From: Modestobacter roseus
Lineage (GTDB): Bacteria > Actinomycetota > Actinomycetes > Mycobacteriales > Geodermatophilaceae
DNA: 64,000 nucleotides
Assembly: GCF_007994135.1 (NCBI RefSeq)
Contig: NZ_VLKF01000001.1
Span: forward strand, 2,666,001-2,730,000
Reading direction: 5' to 3'
A program made the position numbers and the translations under genes. The notes below the pieces were generated by a model. That model worked only from the letters and a program-made list of their open reading frames with translations, ran no database searches and was not told the origin of the DNA. Positions 53,121 to 61,146 of the stretch are shown piece by piece (positions within the stretch are counted from its first letter, which is position 1; each line of letters starts with the position of its first letter).

Positions 53121-53927
53121 ATGCCTCCGGTGTCCGGCAGACGGACGACGACGGTCGAGTTCGTCCGCGGGTCGATGCGCGGCGGGCGGCGGCGGGCCCG
53201 GGCCTGGCTGCCCAGCCTGTTCACCCTGGCCAACATGGCGTGCGGCTTCGCGGCCATCCTGGTCTCCTTCCGCGGGGAGTACCGGCTCGCCTGCCTGCTG
53301 GTCGGCCTGTCGGTGGTCTTCGACATCGCCGACGGCGCGGTCGCCCGGCTGGTCGGAGCGGTGTCCCCCTTCGGCCTGCAGTTCGACTCGCTCGCCGACC
53401 TGGTCTCCTTCGGCCTGGCCCCGTCGCTGGTGGTCTTCGCGCTGTTCTCCGACGGCCGTGACCAGTGGGACCCGCTGGGCTGGCTGGCCTGCTTCGTCTG
53501 GGTGGCCTGCGCCGCGATCCGGCTGGCCCGGTTCAACACCACGATCGACCCGACGGCGGACAAGCGGTACTTCACCGGGCTGCCCAGCCCCGGCGCGGCC
53601 GGCGTCGTGCTGGCCAGCGTCTTCGCCTTCGCCGACGCCATGCAGGGGCGCGACCGGCTCTGGGTCCTGCTGGTGCTGGTCGTCCCCGGACTGCTGATGA
53701 TCAGCAACGTCCGCTACCGGTCCTTCCGCTCCCTGGTCAGCCCCAAGAGCGGCAAGCCCTACAGCCTGGTGGCCGCCGCCGTGGTGGTCGTGGTCGGCTT
53801 CTCCACCGTGCCGGTGGTGACCGGCTGCGTGCTGGCCTACGGGTACCTGCTGTCCCCGCTGGTGATGCCGCTGCTCTCCCCGCTCGAGCGGCTGGTGCCC
53901 GACCGGGTCAAGGAGGTCCTGTCGTGA
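53121..53927 (+). CDS. pssA: CDP-diacylglycerol-serine O-phosphatidyltransferase
   Basis: 268 residues, about eight membrane helices. CDP-alcohol phosphotransferase motif D-x2-DG-x2-AR-x8-G-x3-D-x3-D is complete (DIADGAVARLVGAVSPFGLQFDSLAD). It forms phosphatidylserine, the substrate of Psd encoded just upstream. ATG start; the stop overlaps the next gene by 4 bp (GTGA). Confidence 0.96.
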   Translation: MPPVSGRRTTTVEFVRGSMRGGRRRARAWLPSLFTLANMACGFAAILVSFRGEYRLACLLVGLSVVFDIADGAVARLVGAVSPFGLQFDSLADLVSFGLAPSLVVFALFSDGRDQWDPLGWLACFVWVACAAIRLARFNTTIDPTADKRYFTGLPSPGAAGVVLASVFAFADAMQGRDRLWVLLVLVVPGLLMISNVRYRSFRSLVSPKSGKPYSLVAAAVVVVVGFSTVPVVTGCVLAYGYLLSPLVMPLLSPLERLVPDRVKEVLS

Positions 53928-54406
53928 CCGTGCGCCCGGTGGAGCCCGACGACGTCCCGGCCGTGCTGGAGATGATCCGGGAGCTCGCCGCCTACGAGCG
54001 GGCCGAGCACGAGGCGCAGATGACGCCCGGCCAGCTGCACGGGGCCCTGTTCGGGGAGCAGCCCGCGGTGTTCGGGCACGTCGCGCTCGCCGCGGACGGC
54101 AGCACCGCCGGGTTCGCGCTCTGGTTCCGCACCTTCTCCACCTGGCGCGGCACCCACGGCATCCACCTGGAGGACCTCTACGTCCGGCCCGAGCACCGCG
54201 GCACGGGCCTGGGCCGGGAGCTGCTGCGCACGCTGGCCGAGGTCTGCGTGGCGCGCGGGTACGCCCGGCTGGAGTGGTCGGTGCTGGACTGGAACGCGCC
54301 GTCGATCGAGTTCTACAGAGCGGCCGGCGCCGTGCCGATGGACGAGTGGACGGTCTACCGGCTGACCGGCGGGGCGCTGGACTCCTTCGCCGCCGCCCGC
54401 CGGTGA
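53924..54406 (+). CDS. GNAT family N-acetyltransferase
   Basis: 160 residues. Acetyl-CoA binding motif A is LEDLYVRPEHRGTGLGRELLRTLAEV (RGxGxG/A), with VARGYARLEWSVLDWNAPSIEFYRAAGA, the pattern of diamine acetyltransferase-like GNATs. Substrate unknown. Coupled to pssA and to the following HAD gene. Confidence 0.9.
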   Translation: MTVRPVEPDDVPAVLEMIRELAAYERAEHEAQMTPGQLHGALFGEQPAVFGHVALAADGSTAGFALWFRTFSTWRGTHGIHLEDLYVRPEHRGTGLGRELLRTLAEVCVARGYARLEWSVLDWNAPSIEFYRAAGAVPMDEWTVYRLTGGALDSFAAARR

Positions 54407-54432
54407 CCACCCCGACTGACGAGGAGGACGGC

Positions 54433-55215
54433 GTGACCACCGAACGCAGCGAGTCCCTGTGCTGGCTGACCGACATGGACGGCGTGCTGGTGCACGAGGG
54501 CAACGCCCTGCCCGGCGCCGCGGAGTTCCTGCAGCGGCTGCGGGACCGGGAACGCCGTTTCCTGGTGCTGACCAACAACTCGATCTTCACCCCGCGGGAC
54601 CTCTCGGCCCGGCTCTCCCGCAGCGGCCTGACCGTGCCGGAGGAGTTCATCTGGACCTCGGCCCTGGCGACGGCGGACTTCCTCTCCTCGCAGCTGCCCG
54701 GGGGCTCGGCCTACGTGATCGGCGAGGCGGGGCTGACCACCGCGCTGTACGAGGCGGGCTACGTGCTCACCGACACCGACCCGGACTACGTGGTGCTGGG
54801 CGAGACCCGCACCTACTCCTTCGAGGCGATCACCCGGGCCATCCGGCTGATCGGCGACGGCGCGCGGTTCATCGCCACCAACCCGGACGTGACCGGGCCG
54901 TCGCCGGAGGGACCGCTGCCCGCCACCGGATCGGTCGCGGCGATGATCACCAAGGCCACCGGCGCCGAGCCCTACTTCGTCGGCAAGCCGAACCCGATGA
55001 TGTTCCGCAGCGCGATGAACCGCATCGAGGCCCACTCGGAGTCCACGACCATGGTCGGCGACCGGATGGACACCGACGTCGTGGCCGGCATCGAGGCCGG
55101 GCTGGACACCGTGCTGGTGCTCACCGGGTCGACGAAGGAGGCGGACGTGACGCGCTTCCCGTTCCGACCGGGTCGGGTGCTCCCCTCGATCGCCGAGGTC
55201 ATCGACCTCGTCTGA
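54433..55215 (+). CDS. NagD-like HAD-IIA phosphatase
   Basis: 260 residues. HAD motif I LTDMDGVLVHEG, LTNNS, the motif III Lys in FVGKPNPMMF and MVGDRMDTDVVAG, with the family cap between them. Members dephosphorylate sugar phosphates or phosphoglycolate; the true substrate cannot be read here. The GTG at 54433 has a perfect AGGAGG 5 nt upstream; the in-frame GTG at 54403 overlaps the upstream stop and is an alternative. Confidence 0.9.
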   Translation: MTTERSESLCWLTDMDGVLVHEGNALPGAAEFLQRLRDRERRFLVLTNNSIFTPRDLSARLSRSGLTVPEEFIWTSALATADFLSSQLPGGSAYVIGEAGLTTALYEAGYVLTDTDPDYVVLGETRTYSFEAITRAIRLIGDGARFIATNPDVTGPSPEGPLPATGSVAAMITKATGAEPYFVGKPNPMMFRSAMNRIEAHSESTTMVGDRMDTDVVAGIEAGLDTVLVLTGSTKEADVTRFPFRPGRVLPSIAEVIDLV

Positions 55216-55273
55216 CGAAGGCCCCCCGTGCCCCCACCGCTCGCACGCTCGCGGCGGGTCCCTGCACCGGCGC

Positions 55274-55756
55274 CTAACGGTCGAGGAACGCCAACCGGGC
55301 CTCGGGCGTGGCCAGCAGGTACAGCTCCAGCCCCACCAGGGCCAGCAGCGGCACCCCCAGCAGCGGCTGGTCGGCCTGGAAGGCCGCGGTGTACCCGATG
55401 ACCCCCAGCAGCAGCTGCAGCACGATCACCGGGCCCCTGGACCACCCGGACACCCGCCACAGCCCGACCGCCGCGGCCGACAGCAGCCCGGCGCCCAGTC
55501 CGACGTAGACCACCTCGGCCAGCGCCCGGCTCACGCTGTCCGGGTCCCCGGCGACCGTCAGGAAGAGCAGCAGCAGCGCCAGCGCGATCAGCCCCGCCGC
55601 CTCGACGGCGACCACCAGGGCCGCCCAGCGGACCGCGCGGGGCGCCGGCGGGCGCTCGCGCACCGGCTTCGGCGCCGCCGGCCGCGCGGCGCCGCCGAGC
55701 AGCCCCTCCGCCCGGGGCCGCCGGCGACCGGCGGCGTTCGACTCCTCGCCTGACAC
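55274..55756 (-). CDS. Membrane protein, function unknown
   Basis: 160 residues: a basic Pro-rich N-terminus (about 1-42) and four membrane helices (AALVVAVEAAGLIALALLLLFL, ...VYVGLGAGLLSAAAVGLWRV, ...IVLQLLLGVIGYTAAF, ...LLGVPLLALVGLELYLLA). No family recognised. GTG start at 55756. Convergent with the NagD-like gene and divergent from the lipid kinase gene. Confidence 0.7.
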   Translation of the reverse strand: MSGEESNAAGRRRPRAEGLLGGAARPAAPKPVRERPPAPRAVRWAALVVAVEAAGLIALALLLLFLTVAGDPDSVSRALAEVVYVGLGAGLLSAAAVGLWRVSGWSRGPVIVLQLLLGVIGYTAAFQADQPLLGVPLLALVGLELYLLATPEARLAFLDR

Positions 55757-55819
55757 GGCCCAGAGGCTACGCCCGGGGCCGCCGGGTGAGTTGCCCGAAG
55801 GCGCCGCGGAGGCGCTGGC

Positions 55820-55825
55820 TATGTT
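55820..55825 (+). promoter_or_regulatory. -10 element of the lipid kinase gene (leaderless type)
   Basis: TATGTT, 6 bp before the ATG at 55832. Confidence 0.45.
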
Positions 55826-55831
55826 GACCGC

Positions 55832-56803
55832 ATGCGTGCGCTGCTGGTGGCGAACCCGGCGGCGACCACCACCACCCGGAAGGTGCGCGACGTCCTGGTC
55901 CGGGCGCTCTCCAGCCAGCTCGAGGTGGAGGTCGCGGAGACGGCCCACCGAGGGCACGGGCAGGAGCTCGCGGCGCAGGCGGCGACCGACGGTGTCGACG
56001 TCGTGGTCACCCTCGGCGGCGACGGCACGGTCAACGAGGCGGTCAACGGCCTGCTCGCCGCCGGCCCGGGCGACCGGGTCCCCACGCTCGCCGTGGTCCC
56101 CGGCGGTTCGACCAACGTCTTCTCCCGGGCGCTGGGGCGTTCCCGCGACCCCGTCGAGGCGATCGGGGAGATCCTCGATTCGCTGCGCGCCGGGCGCACC
56201 CGAACGGTGTCGCTGGGGACCGCGTCGGCGCGTCTGCCGGACGACGGCGGAGCGACCGGTGAGCAGTGGACCGAGCCACGCTGGTTCGCCTTCGCCGCCG
56301 GCATGGGGTTCGACGCCGACGTGATCTCCCGGGTCGAGGCGCAGCGGGAACGCGGACGCCGGTCCAGCGGTCTGCTGTACGTCCGGGCCGGCCTCGACGC
56401 CTTCGTGCGGGGCCAGGACCGGCGCCGCCCGACCATGACGCTCACCGTGCCCGGGGAACAGCCCGTCGACGGGCTGTTCCTCGCGCTGCTGTCCAACGTG
56501 AGCCCGTGGACCTACCTGGGCTCCCGGCCGATCGACCCGAGCCCCCAGGCGTCCTTCGACACCGGGCTGGACGTGTTCGCGATGGGCCGGGTCGGCGTGG
56601 TGCGCATGCTGCACCACGTCCGCCAGGTGATGGCCGCCGAGCCGGACGCCCGGGGCCGGGGCATCCACCGCTGGCACGACCTGACCGAGCTCACGCTCAC
56701 CGCCACGCGCCCGCAGGGGTGGCAGCTCGACGGCGACCACCTCGGCACCACGACCGGCTTGCGGGTGCGCTCGGTGCCCGACGCGCTCCGGGTGGTCGTG
56801 TAG
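55832..56803 (+). CDS. Diacylglycerol/lipid kinase (DagK/YegS family)
   Basis: 323 residues. Nucleotide-binding LGGDGTVNEAVNGL, the P-loop-like VVPGGSTNVFSRALG, and the C-terminal beta-sandwich with SNVSPWTYLGSRPIDPSP and QLDGDHLG. It phosphorylates diacylglycerol or a related lipid at the membrane, feeding phosphatidic acid back to phospholipid synthesis, which fits the psd-pssA operon nearby. Confidence 0.9.
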   Translation: MRALLVANPAATTTTRKVRDVLVRALSSQLEVEVAETAHRGHGQELAAQAATDGVDVVVTLGGDGTVNEAVNGLLAAGPGDRVPTLAVVPGGSTNVFSRALGRSRDPVEAIGEILDSLRAGRTRTVSLGTASARLPDDGGATGEQWTEPRWFAFAAGMGFDADVISRVEAQRERGRRSSGLLYVRAGLDAFVRGQDRRRPTMTLTVPGEQPVDGLFLALLSNVSPWTYLGSRPIDPSPQASFDTGLDVFAMGRVGVVRMLHHVRQVMAAEPDARGRGIHRWHDLTELTLTATRPQGWQLDGDHLGTTTGLRVRSVPDALRVVV

Positions 56804-57119
56804 GGGTCGTCGCCCCGTGCGCGCGGCGCCCGCCCACCCCGCCGGGGGATGCGCGGACGGCGTCCGACCCGGACCCGAGTGGCGAGGCCCGCACACCCGT
56901 GGTGAGCTTCCTCACGAGCACCGGTGAACAAGCGGGAGTCTGCTTGACAGCCCGGCGTCTCGTGAAAGCATCACAAGCAAGCAACCTGCCGGTAACAAGG
57001 CAGGCGGTCGCCGTTCACGACGCCGGGCCTCCGGCGCGTTGATCTGCGGGGGCGGTCATCAGAGCCGGCGGCCGACTGCCCACCGACAGCACTCAGCCGA
57101 GATCGAGGAGTACACAGCC
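56804..57119. other. Intergenic region before whiB1
   Basis: About 316 bp without a gene. It holds a TTGACA -35 (56944-56949) and a small hairpin CCTGCC-N8-GGCAGG at 56985-57004 inside the predicted leader. The first 100 bp (56804-56930) show nothing recognisable. Confidence 0.5.
56944..56971 (+). promoter_or_regulatory. Promoter of whiB1
   Basis: Consensus TTGACA (56944-56949) with AAGCAT (56966-56971) 16 bp further; predicted leader of about 140 nt. The -35 is exact, the -10 weak, as expected for an activator-dependent promoter. Confidence 0.5.
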
Positions 57120-57371
57120 ATGGACTGGCGCCACCGCGCGCTCTGCCGGGACGAGGACCCGGAGCTCTTCTTCCCGATCGGGACGACGGGCCCTGCGGTC
57201 GTCCAGATCGAGCAGGCCAAGGCTGTGTGCCGTCGCTGCCCGGTCGTGGAGTCGTGCCTGGAGTGGGCACTCAGCTCCGGCCAGGACTCCGGCGTCTGGG
57301 GCGGCCTGTCCGAGGACGAGCGCCGCGCCCTCAAGCGACGCACCGCCCGCACCCGGGTACGCACCGCCTAG
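57120..57371 (+). CDS. whiB1: WhiB1 iron-sulfur regulator
   Basis: 83 residues. The [4Fe-4S] ligands are Cys9, Cys37, Cys40 and Cys46 (C..CxxC..C), followed by the beta-turn GVWGG and the basic DNA-binding tail RRALKRRTARTR. In M. tuberculosis WhiB1 is essential, reacts with NO and binds the sigma-A C-terminus. ATG at 57120. It sits next to pdtaS in the same order as Rv3219-Rv3220c. Confidence 0.97.
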   Translation: MDWRHRALCRDEDPELFFPIGTTGPAVVQIEQAKAVCRRCPVVESCLEWALSSGQDSGVWGGLSEDERRALKRRTARTRVRTA

Positions 57372-57430
57372 TCGAACGACCCGTCCCCTCACCCCGCACA
57401 CCCGGGGGTGAGCCGCTGGACGGAGCACAC

Positions 57431-57467
57431 AGCGAGGGCCGTTCCGTGATCCGGGACGGCCCTCGCT
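57431..57467. terminator. Bidirectional terminator
   Basis: 11-bp perfect arms AGCGAGGGCCG / CGGCCCTCGCT plus four more pairs and a 7-nt loop, between convergent whiB1 and pdtaS. Confidence 0.8.
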
Positions 57468-57470
57468 GCG

Positions 57471-58955
57471 TCACCGCCGCGGACGGCCCGCTCCGGGCAG
57501 GGTGAGCACGGCCTCCGTGCCCGGTCCACCGCCGGCCGGCGGCCCCATCTCCAGCGTGCCGTGCAGCTCGCTGGTGACCAGCGTGCGGACGATCTGCAGG
57601 CCCAGGCCGGTGCTCGCCGCCGGGTCGAAGTCCGGGGGCAGCCCCCGCCCGTCGTCGTGCACCCGGACCTCCAGGTCGGCGCCCTCCCGGCGCGCGTGCA
57701 GCACGATCGTGCCGGGCGAGCCGTCCTCGAACGCGTGGTGCGCGGCGTTGTGCAGCAGTTCGGTCACCGCCATCACCAGCGGCGTCGCGGCGGCCGCGGG
57801 CAGCTCCCCGAACCGGCCGTCCCGGGTGAACCGCGCCGCCGGCCCCACCGAGGTGACGTCCCCGAGCATCGGCAGCACCTGGTCCAGCACGTCGTCGACG
57901 TCGACCACGTCCTCCCGGCTGCCGGCCAGCGTCTCGTGCACCACCGCGATCGACGCGACCCGGCGCACCGACTCCTGCAGCGCGGCGCGGGCGGCCGGCT
58001 CGGTCATCCGGCGGGCCTGCAACCGGAGCAGCGCCGCCACGGTCTGCAGGTTGTTCTTCACCCGGTGGTGGATCTCCCGGATGGTGGCGTCCTTGGTCAT
58101 CAGCGCGCGGTCCCGCCGGCGGACGTCGGTGACGTCCCGGACCAGCACCAGCGCGCCCTCCTCGGCCCCGGGCGCCTGCAACGGCAGCGCCCGGACCAGC
58201 ATGGTCGCCGCGTCGTTCTCCACGTCCATCGGGTCGGGGAACCGGCCGGCCACGGAGGCCGCGATGCTCGCCGCGACCGCCTCCCCGGCCACCCGGTCGG
58301 CCGAGACGCCGCGGGTGACCTCGGCGAGGTCCGCACCGACGACGTCGCCCATGACCCCCATCCGCCGGTAGGCCGACAGCGCGTTGGGGCTGGCGTAGAC
58401 GGCACGGCCGGCGGAGTCCAGCCGGACCAGCCCGTCGCCGACCCGCGGGCTCATCTCGGCGTCGTCGAGCATCCGCGGCGGGAAGGTGCCGGCGGCCACC
58501 ATGAGCGATAGGTCGGCGGCGATGTCGAGGTAGGTCAGCTCGAGCGTGGACGGCGCCCGGGTGGCCGCGAGGTTCGTGTCCTTGGCCAGCACCGCGACCA
58601 CCACGCCGTCGTGCCGGACGGGGATGACCTCGCGCCGGCGCGGAGCCGTCCCGGTCCAGTCCGGCTCCCCCTCGGTGACCGGGCGCCCCTCGGTGTGCGC
58701 CTGCACCAGCTGGGCGGCGTCGTCGCCGCTGAGCTCGGTCCCGATCAGGTCGTCGGGTTGGCTGGTCGGCGCGGTCAGCGGGCGCACCTGGGCCACGCAC
58801 CACCACGCGCCGTCCTGCAACGGCACCCACAGGGTGAGGTCGGCGAAGGCCAGGTCGGCGAGCAGCTGCCAGTCGGCGACCAGCCGGCGGGCGTGGTCGA
58901 CCTGGGACGGGCTCGCCGCGGAGCTCCGGGTCAGGCGTTCGGACAGGCTGCTCAT
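57471..58955 (-). CDS. pdtaS: Sensor histidine kinase PdtaS
   Basis: 494-residue soluble HWE/HisKA_2 kinase. N-terminal GAF domain (about 20-155), PAS domain (about 165-285), the phospho-acceptor His in ATIREIHHRVKNNLQTVAALLRLQARR, and an HATPase domain (VTELLHNAAHHAF, DDGRGLP, GLGLQIVRTLV). PdtaS signals to the RNA-binding antiterminator PdtaR in mycobacteria. No membrane helix, so it senses a cytoplasmic signal. TAAGCT lies 7 bp before the ATG. Confidence 0.96.
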   Translation of the reverse strand: MSSLSERLTRSSAASPSQVDHARRLVADWQLLADLAFADLTLWVPLQDGAWWCVAQVRPLTAPTSQPDDLIGTELSGDDAAQLVQAHTEGRPVTEGEPDWTGTAPRRREVIPVRHDGVVVAVLAKDTNLAATRAPSTLELTYLDIAADLSLMVAAGTFPPRMLDDAEMSPRVGDGLVRLDSAGRAVYASPNALSAYRRMGVMGDVVGADLAEVTRGVSADRVAGEAVAASIAASVAGRFPDPMDVENDAATMLVRALPLQAPGAEEGALVLVRDVTDVRRRDRALMTKDATIREIHHRVKNNLQTVAALLRLQARRMTEPAARAALQESVRRVASIAVVHETLAGSREDVVDVDDVLDQVLPMLGDVTSVGPAARFTRDGRFGELPAAAATPLVMAVTELLHNAAHHAFEDGSPGTIVLHARREGADLEVRVHDDGRGLPPDFDPAASTGLGLQIVRTLVTSELHGTLEMGPPAGGGPGTEAVLTLPGAGRPRR

Positions 58956-58962
58956 CGGGAGG

Positions 58963-58968
58963 AGCTTA
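58963..58968 (-). promoter_or_regulatory. -10 element of pdtaS (leaderless type)
   Basis: TAAGCT on the minus strand, 7 bp before the ATG of pdtaS. Confidence 0.45.
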
Positions 58969-59029
58969 GAGGCCCTGTCCGGAGGCTCACCCGAGCCTGC
59001 GAGGGAGGAGCGGGGCAGGGTCCTTTCAC

Positions 59030-59035
59030 TACCCT
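59030..59035 (+). promoter_or_regulatory. -10 element of the GNAT gene (leaderless type)
   Basis: TACCCT, 6 bp before the GTG at 59042. Confidence 0.45.
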
Positions 59036-59041
59036 GCGCTG

Positions 59042-59554
59042 GTGACCCCCTCCACCCCGATCCGCGGCGCCACCGTCGACATCGGCCCCGCCCGCGCCGA
59101 CGAGCACGACCGGATCGGCCGGCTGACCGCCGGCGTCTACACCGCCGAGGGGTTCGCCTCGCCGGACTACGCCCAGCAGCTCGCCGACGTCGCCGGCCGG
59201 GCCGACCGGGCCGAGCTGCTCGTCGCCCGGGACGGTGACGGCCGGGTGGTGGGCAGCGTCGCGCTGGCGCTCACCGACGACTTCGGCCAGGTCACCGAGG
59301 CCGACGACGAGGCGGCCTTCCGGATGTTGGTGGTCGACCCCGCCGCGCGCGGGCAGGGGCTCGGCGAGGCCCTCGTGCAGGCCTGCCTGGACCGCGCCCG
59401 GGCGGCCGGCAAGCGCCGGATGCTGCTCTCCACCAGCCCGGAGATGACGACGGCGCACCGGATCTACGAGCGGCTGGGGTTCACCCGGCTACCCGAGCGC
59501 GACTGGAGCCCGGTCCCGGGCATCGACCTCCGGGTGTACGCGCGCGAGCTCTGA
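59042..59554 (+). CDS. GNAT family N-acetyltransferase
   Basis: 170 residues. Motif A is FRMLVVDPAARGQGLGEALVQACLDRARAAG (the acetyl-CoA binding loop) followed by MTTAHRIYERLGFTRLPERDW. Substrate unknown. GTG start right after a -10 element. Divergent from pdtaS and convergent with the biotin carrier gene. Confidence 0.9.
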   Translation: MTPSTPIRGATVDIGPARADEHDRIGRLTAGVYTAEGFASPDYAQQLADVAGRADRAELLVARDGDGRVVGSVALALTDDFGQVTEADDEAAFRMLVVDPAARGQGLGEALVQACLDRARAAGKRRMLLSTSPEMTTAHRIYERLGFTRLPERDWSPVPGIDLRVYAREL

Positions 59555-59556
59555 CC

Positions 59557-59781
59557 TCAGCCGGGGACGACGGTGGCGATGAGGTCGCCCTCCTGGAGCA
59601 CCTCGCCCTCCACCACGTGCAGCTCACCGACGACGCCGGCCCGCTCGGTGAGCACCGGGATCTCCATCTTCATCGACTCCAGGATCACCAGCGTGTCCCC
59701 GGCCGCCACCTGGGCGCCGGGGGCCACCAGGACCTTCCAGACGCTGGAGACCATCTCGGCGTGGATCTCCTCGACCGCCAC
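59557..59781 (-). CDS. Stand-alone biotinyl-domain protein (TB7.3-like)
   Basis: 74 residues: only a biotinyl/lipoyl domain. The biotinylated Lys is K38 in ESMKMEIPV (a biotin-type MKM, not lipoyl). Orthologous by sequence and place to TB7.3 (Rv3221c) of M. tuberculosis. No carboxyltransferase gene is next to it; instead a degenerate biotin carboxylase gene lies upstream on the same strand, 66 bp away with a hairpin between. GTG start with GAGGAGG 7 nt upstream. Partner enzyme unknown. Confidence 0.93.
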   Translation of the reverse strand: MAVEEIHAEMVSSVWKVLVAPGAQVAAGDTLVILESMKMEIPVLTERAGVVGELHVVEGEVLQEGDLIATVVPG

Positions 59782-59799
59782 CGGCGCGCCTCCTCAGTC

Positions 59800-59827
59800 G
59801 TCGTCCCCGCCGCCCGGCGGGGACGAC
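59800..59827 (-). other. Hairpin between the biotin-carboxylase-like gene and the biotinyl protein gene
   Basis: Perfect 13-bp inverted repeat GTCGTCCCCGCCG / CGGCGGGGACGAC with a 2-nt centre. It may terminate or attenuate the upstream transcript, or protect the mRNA of the biotinyl protein. Confidence 0.6.
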
Positions 59828-59847
59828 CATGAAAGCACGCCGGGTGG

Positions 59848-60891
59848 TCAGCGGCGGTCGGCCACCAGCGGACCCGCGATCCGGTGCAGCACCCGGCAGG
59901 CCTCGGCTGCGTCGTGCGGCACCCCGGTCTCGGGCAGCCCGGTCAGCACGTCGGTGGCCGCGCGCGCCGCCGCGGCGACGTCCGGGGCCGACGCGCTGAC
60001 CGTCGCCAGCAACGCGTCGTACCAGCCGTCCAGGCGGTCCCCGGGGTCGTAGCCGCGGACGGCGACCACCTCGCGGTCGGTGCCCTGCACGCTGCCGGGC
60101 GGGAGGTCCGGGAGGCGCCCGGTCACCCGTCCGGCGACCCCCGGCGCCAGGGTGGCGCGCAGCTGGACGGCCACCGCCGGGCGACCCGGGGCCGTCCCGT
60201 CGTCGTCGGGGGCGTCGTCGACGGCGCTGCGCAGCGAGAGCTCGACGGCGTCCACGCCGTGCGACCGTTCCAGCACGGCCATGTCCAGGGAGAACCCGGC
60301 GGCGACCTCGGCCAGCTCGCCGTCCGGGTCGATGCCCACCGTGACCAGGCCCCGCCACCCCAGCTCGGGCAGGCGGCGGGCCGCGGCCGGGAGCGGGCCG
60401 ACCCCTTCCGCGGGGGTCCAGCTGACCCGCAGCGTGCCCCCGGCCGGGTCGCGCACCACCGGGGTCACGTACCGCAGGGCGTCTTTGGTGACCCAGGCCA
60501 GGAACCCGCGCCCACTGGCCGGCTCGACCCCGTCGCCCCCCAGCCGTTCGAGCACCTCCGCGTGCGGCCCGATCCAGGTCAGCCCCGCCTCGGCCACCGC
60601 GGCGGCCAGCCGGGCGTTCCCGGCGAGCGCGGACGGCACCGGCAGCACGGCGTGCACGCGGGTCCGGCGCGCGGCCTCGACCAGGCGGCGCACGTCGAGG
60701 TAGGACTCGGCAGCGGGTGCGGGACCCAGCAGCACCGACTCGTCGGCCATCCGGACGTGCCGGGCGTCCTGCTCGGCCTCGGAGCACACCGCGACCGCCT
60801 TGACACCCAGCTGCGTGCAGGCCGCGATCACCGCGCACGCCGCCGGGCCACGGCCGGCGACCAGCACGCTCTCCACCGCCGTCTGGGCCAC
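59848..60891 (-). CDS. Biotin-carboxylase-like protein lacking catalytic residues
   Basis: 347 residues versus about 450 for biotin carboxylase. The N-terminal domain is clear (VLVAGRGPAACAVIAACTQLGVKAVAVCSEAEQDARHVRMADESVLLGPAPAAESYLDV). The GYGFLSEN helix is replaced by VPSALAGNARLA, the ATP-grasp lid with its glycine-rich loop is missing, and where the ExNxRxQVEH active-site motif should be it reads EVAAGFSLDM before the matching GVDAVELSLRSA. The C-terminal domain is recognisable (VAVQLRATL, WYDALLATVSASAPDV). GTG at 60891 with GGGGAGGGGGA. Probably a non-catalytic scaffold or regulator of the adjacent biotinyl protein. Confidence 0.85.
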   Translation of the reverse strand: MAQTAVESVLVAGRGPAACAVIAACTQLGVKAVAVCSEAEQDARHVRMADESVLLGPAPAAESYLDVRRLVEAARRTRVHAVLPVPSALAGNARLAAAVAEAGLTWIGPHAEVLERLGGDGVEPASGRGFLAWVTKDALRYVTPVVRDPAGGTLRVSWTPAEGVGPLPAAARRLPELGWRGLVTVGIDPDGELAEVAAGFSLDMAVLERSHGVDAVELSLRSAVDDAPDDDGTAPGRPAVAVQLRATLAPGVAGRVTGRLPDLPPGSVQGTDREVVAVRGYDPGDRLDGWYDALLATVSASAPDVAAAARAATDVLTGLPETGVPHDAAEACRVLHRIAGPLVADRR

Positions 60892-61146
60892 CCCGTCCCC
60901 CTCCCCGGCCTGAGGCCGGCCTCGTCCCCACCAGTTGGTCCCCACCAGTTGGTCCCCACCACTCGCCCCCGAGCCTGACAGGTGCCCGGGTGGACCGCGC
61001 ACCGCCGCACGGCAGCAGCCGGGCGCGTGAGATCCTCGTCGGGTCAGCTTGGCCGGTCCAGGTGCTCCTCGCACGCTGCACCGGTCGACATCACCCGCCC
61101 GCCGGGGCACCACCGGCGGGAACCCGACCAGAGTGAGGAGGCAGCG
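60892..61146. other. Divergent intergenic region with direct repeats
   Basis: About 255 bp between the biotin-carboxylase-like gene and the bL37 gene. It contains the 14-bp direct repeats at 60924-60960. Otherwise no coding signal; the promoter of the bL37 gene is not obvious. Confidence 0.45.
60924..60960. repeat. 14-bp direct repeats upstream of the biotin-carboxylase-like gene
   Basis: Two exact copies of GTCCCCACCAGTTG in tandem plus a third partial copy (GTCCCCACC). Each full unit contains the near-palindrome ACCAGTTGGT across the junction. They lie 33-70 bp before the gene's GTG, so they could bind a regulator. Confidence 0.8.

Noticed and set aside
56961-56975. CRP-type site GTGA...TCAC before whiB1
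   Set aside because: The half sites are 5 bp apart instead of 6, so it does not fit the CRP consensus exactly; left as a question only.
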